NCBI RefSeq assembly: GCF_049739465.1
Contig: NZ_JBMHHY010000005.1
Coordinates: 186,001 to 250,000, forward strand
DNA length: 64,000 nt
Direction of reading: 5' to 3'
DNA from: Embleya sp049739465
GTDB taxonomy: Bacteria > Actinomycetota > Actinomycetes > Streptomycetales > Streptomycetaceae
The first letter of the stretch is position 1. Each line of letters begins with the position of its first letter. Position numbers and translations under genes: made by a program. The notes below the pieces were generated by a model that saw nothing but the letters and a program-made list of their open reading frames with translations, had not been told where the DNA came from and did no database searches. Positions 59,555-64,000 of the stretch are shown here, in pieces.

Positions 59555-60235
59555 TCAATCGAGGCCGAGTTCACGGGCGTGGTCGCGGGCGTAGGTCGCC
59601 GCCGCCACCCGATCGCGGGAGCCGGTCTTGGCGAAGACGTGGTTGATGTGCGTCTTGACCGTGTTGGCGCTCAGGAACAGGGTCCGGGCGATCTCGGAGT
59701 TGGTCAGCCCGCAGGCGATCAGGGTGAGGATCTCCGCCTCGCGCGGGGTCAGCCCGTCCGGCAGCACCCCCGGCTCGCCGGCCGGCTCGACCGGCGGATC
59801 GGCCGCCGCCGCGAGCAGCGTGGCGTGTACGCGCGGGTCGAGCACGGTGAGCCCGGCGACGGCGCTGTGCAGGGTACGGGCGACATGCAGCCGATCGGCG
59901 TCCTTGGTCAGATAGGCCCGGGCGCCCGCGCGCAGCGTGGCGAGCACCGAAGTGTCGTCGGCGTACGTGGTGAGCACCACGATCGCCACCTCCGGGTGCT
60001 CCGCGACCAGTCGACGGGTGGTCTCCACGCCGTCCAGGACCGGCATCCGCAGGTCGAGCAGGATCGCGTCCGGGTGGTGCCGGGCGACCTGCTCGATGGC
60101 CTGGCGGCCGTCGGCGGCGGAGCCGACCACCTCGATGTCCGGCAACAGGTCGAGGAGCAGTACCAGGCCCTCCCGGACGGCGGCCTGATCGTCGGCGACC
60201 ACCACCCGCAACGGCCGCCCCGGGTCGCCGGTCAT
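59555..60235 (-). CDS. NarL/LuxR-type response regulator
   Basis: A 226-residue regulator. The receiver domain has the acidic pair ADDQ (near 14), the phosphoacceptor in ILLDLRMP (about 59) and Lys in YLTKDAD. The LuxR helix-turn-helix is LTPREAEILTLIACGL with SANTVKTHINHVFAKTG. It overlaps the upstream kinase gene by ATGA, so the two form a cognate pair. Confidence 0.95.
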   Translation of the reverse strand: MTGDPGRPLRVVVADDQAAVREGLVLLLDLLPDIEVVGSAADGRQAIEQVARHHPDAILLDLRMPVLDGVETTRRLVAEHPEVAIVVLTTYADDTSVLATLRAGARAYLTKDADRLHVARTLHSAVAGLTVLDPRVHATLLAAAADPPVEPAGEPGVLPDGLTPREAEILTLIACGLTNSEIARTLFLSANTVKTHINHVFAKTGSRDRVAAATYARDHARELGLD

Positions 60236-61545
60236 CGCGGCACCCGCGCGACGACCGTCCACCGGCCGTCCCGCACCCCCGTATCGAGCGTGCCGCCGAG
60301 CAGCAGCAGGCGTTCGCGCATCCCGGTGAGGCCGTAACCACCGTCCACGGTGGCGAATCCGGCGCTGCCCTCGGCGCGCACGCCGAGCGGATTGTCGACG
60401 GTCAAGGTCAGGTACCGATCCTCGGAGGTCAGGGTCAGCCGCACGCTCCGCCCGGGCGCGTGCTTGGCCGCGTTGGTCAGCGACTCCTGCGCGGTGCGCA
60501 CCAGAGCCAGGGTCGACTCCGGGGGCAGCGGGCCGACCTCGCCGATCACGGTCAACCGCGCCGAGCCGCCGTGGCCGCGCTCGTGCTCCCGGACCATCCG
60601 GGCCAGCGCCACATCCAGTGGCTCGCTGTCGGCGCGCAGCGCGTGTACCGCCCGTCGGGTCTCGCCCAGCCCGTCGGCGGCCATCCGCTGCGCCACGGTG
60701 AGGATCTCCACCGCGCGGTCGATGTCGCCGTGATCGGTCAACACCGCGCGGGCGGCCTGGACCTGGATGCCGAGCGCGCCGAGCGAATGCGCCAGGACGT
60801 CGTGGATCTCCCGGGCGATCCGGGTGCGTTCGCCGAGCACCGCGACCCGGTGCTGTTCCACCCGCAACTCCTCGGCCCGGGCCAGCAGCGCGGCCGACTG
60901 CTCGGCCTGCACCCGCCAGGCCCGCCGGCTGTGGCCGGCCAGGAGTGCGACGAGCGCGAGCAGCGGAAAGGCGATCATCGTCGCCGGGTCCTGATCGGTG
61001 CGCAGCGCGCCGAGTTCGCCGCCCACCACCGCGGTGCCGGCCACCGCCCAACCGCCGCTCAGGCTCGATTCGCTGCCCGCGCCGAGAACGGCGATCAGGG
61101 TCAGCGCGAGCAACGGGCCGCCGTGCGGCAGCACGGACGCGGCGCCGGTGCCGCCCGCCATCACCGCGAGCGGGACGGCCAGCCGCCAGGACCGCTTCAG
61201 CGCCGGACCGCCCCGGACGTCGAGCAACGCCCAGATGCCCATGGCCAGCGCGGCCAGGACACACGCGAGCACCGTCACGGCGAACGCCGTGGCCCCCGCC
61301 CGCCCATGACGAAACGTCTCGACGGTGACGACCACGAATGTGACGGTCCGGACCAGCCAGGACGCCGTACGCAGCACATAGGGAGGGTAGTGGGCGCGGA
61401 GCCGGGCGAGCGGTACGCCGCGTCGGGCGGATCTGGGGTAGGCGCCCGACCGGGCCGGCTCGGTGGTTGTCGCCGCGCGGGCCCGGTCGCCGGGCGTTCC
61501 CGGTGCGGCCCGGCCCGACGAGGCGGGGGCGGCGGGCCCGGTCAT
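60232..61545 (-). CDS. NarX-type sensor histidine kinase
   Basis: A 437-residue kinase with about five N-terminal membrane helices, a coiled-coil linker, the HisKA_3 phosphoacceptor in RIAREIHDVLAHSLGAL (about residue 240), and an ATPase domain with SLTNAAKHA and GYGLTGMRERL. ATG 61545 overlaps the stop of the upstream membrane protein gene, so three genes form one unit. The signal is unknown. Confidence 0.93.
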   Translation of the reverse strand: MTGPAAPASSGRAAPGTPGDRARAATTTEPARSGAYPRSARRGVPLARLRAHYPPYVLRTASWLVRTVTFVVVTVETFRHGRAGATAFAVTVLACVLAALAMGIWALLDVRGGPALKRSWRLAVPLAVMAGGTGAASVLPHGGPLLALTLIAVLGAGSESSLSGGWAVAGTAVVGGELGALRTDQDPATMIAFPLLALVALLAGHSRRAWRVQAEQSAALLARAEELRVEQHRVAVLGERTRIAREIHDVLAHSLGALGIQVQAARAVLTDHGDIDRAVEILTVAQRMAADGLGETRRAVHALRADSEPLDVALARMVREHERGHGGSARLTVIGEVGPLPPESTLALVRTAQESLTNAAKHAPGRSVRLTLTSEDRYLTLTVDNPLGVRAEGSAGFATVDGGYGLTGMRERLLLLGGTLDTGVRDGRWTVVARVPR

Positions 61546-62132
61546 CGCCGGCCGACGCGGCCACCCCGTGCCTCCGCACGGCGCGCCCGCCGTCGACCCG
61601 TCCGGGACACCCCGGCGCCGATGGGGACCGCGTTCGGGCCACCGCCCCGCCGATCGTGGTCCGGCTCGGCCGCGAACGGCACCCCGGCGGCCTGCGCGCG
61701 CCGGGTCACCACGCCGGCCTGGGCAAGCCGGTTGATCCCGAGCATCAGCAGGATCGGCGTCGCGGAACTCGCCACCCGCGCATCCATGCCGTGCGCGGCC
61801 ACACTCAGCACCACCCGGGAGAGGATCAGCGCGGCCCACAACCACAGGCCGCGCGGCGGCATCCGCCCCCACAGCGCGCCGTCCCGGGACTCCAGTCGCA
61901 TCATCGCGCCGAGGCCGGCCCCGAGCCCGGCCGCGATCAGCGCGCCGACCAGGAGGAATCCCACGTCGACCGGACCGGGCCGCGGCCCCTTGGCCAGCAG
62001 CACCACGCCGATCACGGTCAGGATCAGCGGCAGGCGGACCACCCGCTTGGCGCGCAGCGGTCCGCCGGCGAGTTGTCGGCGAAGGATCAGGACCACGATC
62101 GCGATCGCGGCCAAAATCGTGAACACACTCAT
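61542..62132 (-). CDS. DUF1453-type membrane protein (CcdC-like)
   Basis: A 196-residue protein with about four to five membrane helices in the first 145 residues and a basic Arg/Gly-rich tail. The pattern matches the DUF1453/CcdC-like group often found before NarL-type two-component genes in Streptomyces. Coupled to the kinase gene by an ATGA overlap; may take part in sensing (inference). Confidence 0.75.
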   Translation of the reverse strand: MSVFTILAAIAIVVLILRRQLAGGPLRAKRVVRLPLILTVIGVVLLAKGPRPGPVDVGFLLVGALIAAGLGAGLGAMMRLESRDGALWGRMPPRGLWLWAALILSRVVLSVAAHGMDARVASSATPILLMLGINRLAQAGVVTRRAQAAGVPFAAEPDHDRRGGGPNAVPIGAGVSRTGRRRARRAEARGGRVGRR

Positions 62133-62337
62133 GGCGGCTTCCCGTCTCTCCGTGCGATTCCCGCGCGGGAGTCGCAGCGCCGGCGGGGGAGCCCGTCGAG
62201 GTCGACCGGCCCCACCCGGCGCACTCCACGCTAGGCAGCCGCCCGCCGATGGACGTCACCCCACGCGGTGACAACCGGGTTGATCCGCCCGCCCCGGGCC
62301 TGGTACCGCGACGGGCCAGTGTGTGCCGCGCTCGGTA

Positions 62338-63039
62338 CTACCGCGCGGGCAGGATGCGCGCCTCGCCGGACGTGGCATGCACCCGTATCCGGTGCGGCGC
62401 GGCGGGATCGCGGGGCACATCGACCTCGACCGACCCGTGCTCGCTGCTCGCGTCCGTCGCGTAGGCGGTCCCGGCCGGTACCAGGACCCGCGCGTTGTCC
62501 CCCTCCGCGTCGACCCGATCGGGCGGCGCGGCGAAGGACAGGTCGACCGCGTCCGCATCGCCCTTGGCGACGACGGTACGTGCGGTCAACCGCTCGCCGC
62601 GGATGCCGCCGTGGCCGGTGTGCGCATCCAGATCGCCGGACAACCCGGTGAGCGTGATGGTGCCCGACGTCGTACCGACCCGGACCGCGAGCCCCGGCGG
62701 GACGGTCACCTCGTACGAGACCTGCGCACTGTCCCGGGCGGTGTGCCGCAGGGTGAGCGTGTCGTCGGTCAGGACATGCTCGGCGTTCGGCTCGTCGCGC
62801 CCGAAGTGCTTGATCTCGGTGACCCGGACCGGCCCGGCCTCGGCCTGGACCACCCGCACCCAACCCGCCGCCCCGACGATCACCAGTCGGCCGACCGGCG
62901 CGTCGACGGCGTATTGGACCCGGCGGGTGGTCGCACTCGACGGGGAGTCCGGCTCCGCGCACGCGGATCCGCCGAGCAGGACGGCCGCGAGGACGACTGC
63001 GGGCAGGCCGGGTCGAGAGGGAAAGTGCTTCGGCCGCAT
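62338..63039 (-). CDS. DUF4097-type beta-solenoid lipoprotein
   Basis: A 233-residue lipoprotein. The signal peptide ends in LLGGSAC, with Cys as the lipidation site (about residue 27). The rest is a run of short beta strands (VEVDVP, DGDAD-type turns, SGTITLTGLSGDLD, HTGHGGI) typical of DUF4097/adhesin-like solenoids. ATG 63039 has AAGGA 5-8 nt upstream. It follows an ABC permease gene on the same strand; such proteins often accompany ABC export systems. Confidence 0.82.
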   Translation of the reverse strand: MRPKHFPSRPGLPAVVLAAVLLGGSACAEPDSPSSATTRRVQYAVDAPVGRLVIVGAAGWVRVVQAEAGPVRVTEIKHFGRDEPNAEHVLTDDTLTLRHTARDSAQVSYEVTVPPGLAVRVGTTSGTITLTGLSGDLDAHTGHGGIRGERLTARTVVAKGDADAVDLSFAAPPDRVDAEGDNARVLVPAGTAYATDASSEHGSVEVDVPRDPAAPHRIRVHATSGEARILPAR

Positions 63040-63093
63040 GAGAGTTCCTTTGTCGTCGAATCGGGTTTCACGAAGCGCTACCGCGCTCCCGCG

Positions 63094-64000
63094 CTACTGC
63101 GCCGCGATCGCGGTGAGTACGGGGATCCGGGCCGCGCGCCGGGCCGGCAGCACCGCCGCGAGGACGCCGACCAGCGCGGATCCGGCGGCGATCACGGCCA
63201 ACGTCGGCCAGGGCAGGGCCAGTACCTCCAGGCCCTGATCCGCCAGGCCGCGCCGGGCGGCCACCCCCCAGCCCACCCCCAGGAGCAGCCCGAGCAGCGT
63301 GCCGTACGCGGACAGCGCCACCGACTCGGCGCGGATCATCCGGCGGATCCGGCCACGCGAGGTGCCGATCGCGCGCAACAGGCCGATCTCCCGGGTGCGT
63401 TCGAGCACGGAGAGGGTGAGCGTGTTGACCACGCCGAGGGCGGCGATCACGATCGCCAGGCCGAGCAGCGCGTAGACCAGGTCGAGCACGCCGTCGATGC
63501 CGGCCCGGACCACGTGCTTGTACTCCTCCCGATCCCGGGCCGAGCTCTGCGGGAACGGCCCCAGGGTCCGGGCCAGTTCGGCCTTGAGCGCGGCCCGACC
63601 GGTGCCCGGCGCGGCGTCGACGAAGAGCATCGCGTCCTGTGCACCGGGCGCGATCGCGGCCAATGTGTCGAGTGCGATCAGCGGCGCGTCCCGGCGCCCG
63701 ATCGACTGCCCGGCCGGGTCCGGCGCGCGCAACGCGCCCACCGTCACGGACACTTCGGCACCGGCCGGGCCGCGCAGCCGGACCGGGCTGCCGACCGCCA
63801 GGCGCAGGCTCGCGGCGTAGCCGGCGCCCAGGCTGATCGTGCCCGGCGGCGGTGCGGGGAGCAACGCGCCGGTGGGGGAACGTTGGCGCAGTACGGCGGG
63901 CAGGTCGGGATCGGCGCCCTGGACCCAGGCACGCCGAGGGCCGGCGTCGGTGATCAGCTCGACGCGGGCCTCGCGCAGCCGGATCAGCCGGCCCACCCCC
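63094..64000 (-). CDS. FtsX-type ABC transporter permease, 5' part outside window
   Basis: The C-terminal 300 or more residues of a MacB/FtsX-type permease: an extracytoplasmic segment, then helices at VYALLGLAIVIAALGVVNTLTL, the cytoplasmic ERTREIGLLRAIGTSRGRIRRM loop diagnostic of this family, and two further helices ending at AARIPVLTAIAAQ. The frame is open at the window edge, so the start lies beyond 64000. An ATPase gene is expected next. Confidence 0.92.
   Translation of the reverse strand, partial: GVGRLIRLREARVELITDAGPRRAWVQGADPDLPAVLRQRSPTGALLPAPPPGTISLGAGYAASLRLAVGSPVRLRGPAGAEVSVTVGALRAPDPAGQSIGRRDAPLIALDTLAAIAPGAQDAMLFVDAAPGTGRAALKAELARTLGPFPQSSARDREEYKHVVRAGIDGVLDLVYALLGLAIVIAALGVVNTLTLSVLERTREIGLLRAIGTSRGRIRRMIRAESVALSAYGTLLGLLLGVGWGVAARRGLADQGLEVLALPWPTLAVIAAGSALVGVLAAVLPARRAARIPVLTAIAAQ

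Noticed and set aside
1..64000. CRISPR arrays, tRNA/rRNA genes, transposons, integrase or att sites
   Set aside because: None seen: the tandem repeats found have no spacers, and no transposase or integrase motif was recognised.

Overview
The window is very GC-rich, densely coded DNA with frequent GTG starts and ATGA/GTGA stop-start overlaps. Its gene families (MbtH, ECF sigma factor, GntR/UTRA, RNase Sa-type RNase, DtxR-type iron boxes, three-gene HK/RR units) indicate a filamentous actinomycete of the Streptomyces/Kitasatospora/Embleya type. No rRNA, tRNA, CRISPR array, transposase or replication origin was seen. The left edge cuts an NRPS gene and the right edge cuts an ABC permease gene.

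Layout. 0-10.9 kb: end of an NRPS assembly line (A-T / C-A-T / C-A-T-TE-MFS) plus an MbtH protein, all coupled by 4-nt overlaps and closed by a strong hairpin. The last synthetase carries a Cys-type thioesterase followed by a complete MFS transporter in the same polypeptide. 10.9-16.1 kb (minus strand): a Uma2-type protein, a LodA/LodB-type quinoprotein oxidase pair and an acyl-CoA dehydrogenase. 16.5-20.6 kb: an operon of M19 dipeptidase, M20 amidohydrolase, GNAT acyltransferase and an NAAAR/OSBS-type racemase, matching a pathway that converts D-amino acids to L-amino acids through N-acyl intermediates. 21-25 kb: an ACT protein behind a terminator-like leader hairpin, small unknown genes, a headless UTRA protein beside a full GntR regulator, and a YhgE/DUF3533-type membrane protein. 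25.3-28.9 kb: a secreted M4 protease and a spermidine-synthase-like enzyme.

29.3-41.1 kb: a beta-lactamase-fold hydrolase and an M55 D-aminopeptidase, divergent from an operon of S12 serine hydrolase, dipeptide ABC importer and a second GNAT paralogue, followed by a PucR-type regulator. With the 16.5-20.6 kb operon this reads as import, hydrolysis and stereo-inversion of D-residue peptides. 41.1-45.1 kb: a lone argJ with an ARG-box-like leader, a methyltransferase-like gene, a TmrB-like ATPase, a truncated sigma factor and a secreted RNase. 45.1-51.8 kb: TetR with a CocE/NonD hydrolase and MFS transporter, small proteins, and a divergent EamA/LysR pair.

51.8-59.5 kb: a siderophore locus under iron boxes. 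A siderophore-interacting reductase is divergent from ATP-grasp ligase, IucA/IucC synthetase, IucA/IucC synthetase and PLP decarboxylase. This order resembles Vibrio pvsA-B-(C)-D-E (vibrioferrin) without the exporter gene. The first synthetase has an approximately 220-residue Pro/Ala-rich extension. 59.5-64 kb: response regulator, histidine kinase and membrane protein in one coupled operon, then a DUF4097 lipoprotein and an FtsX-type permease. All functions are read from motifs and context; no database search was run.
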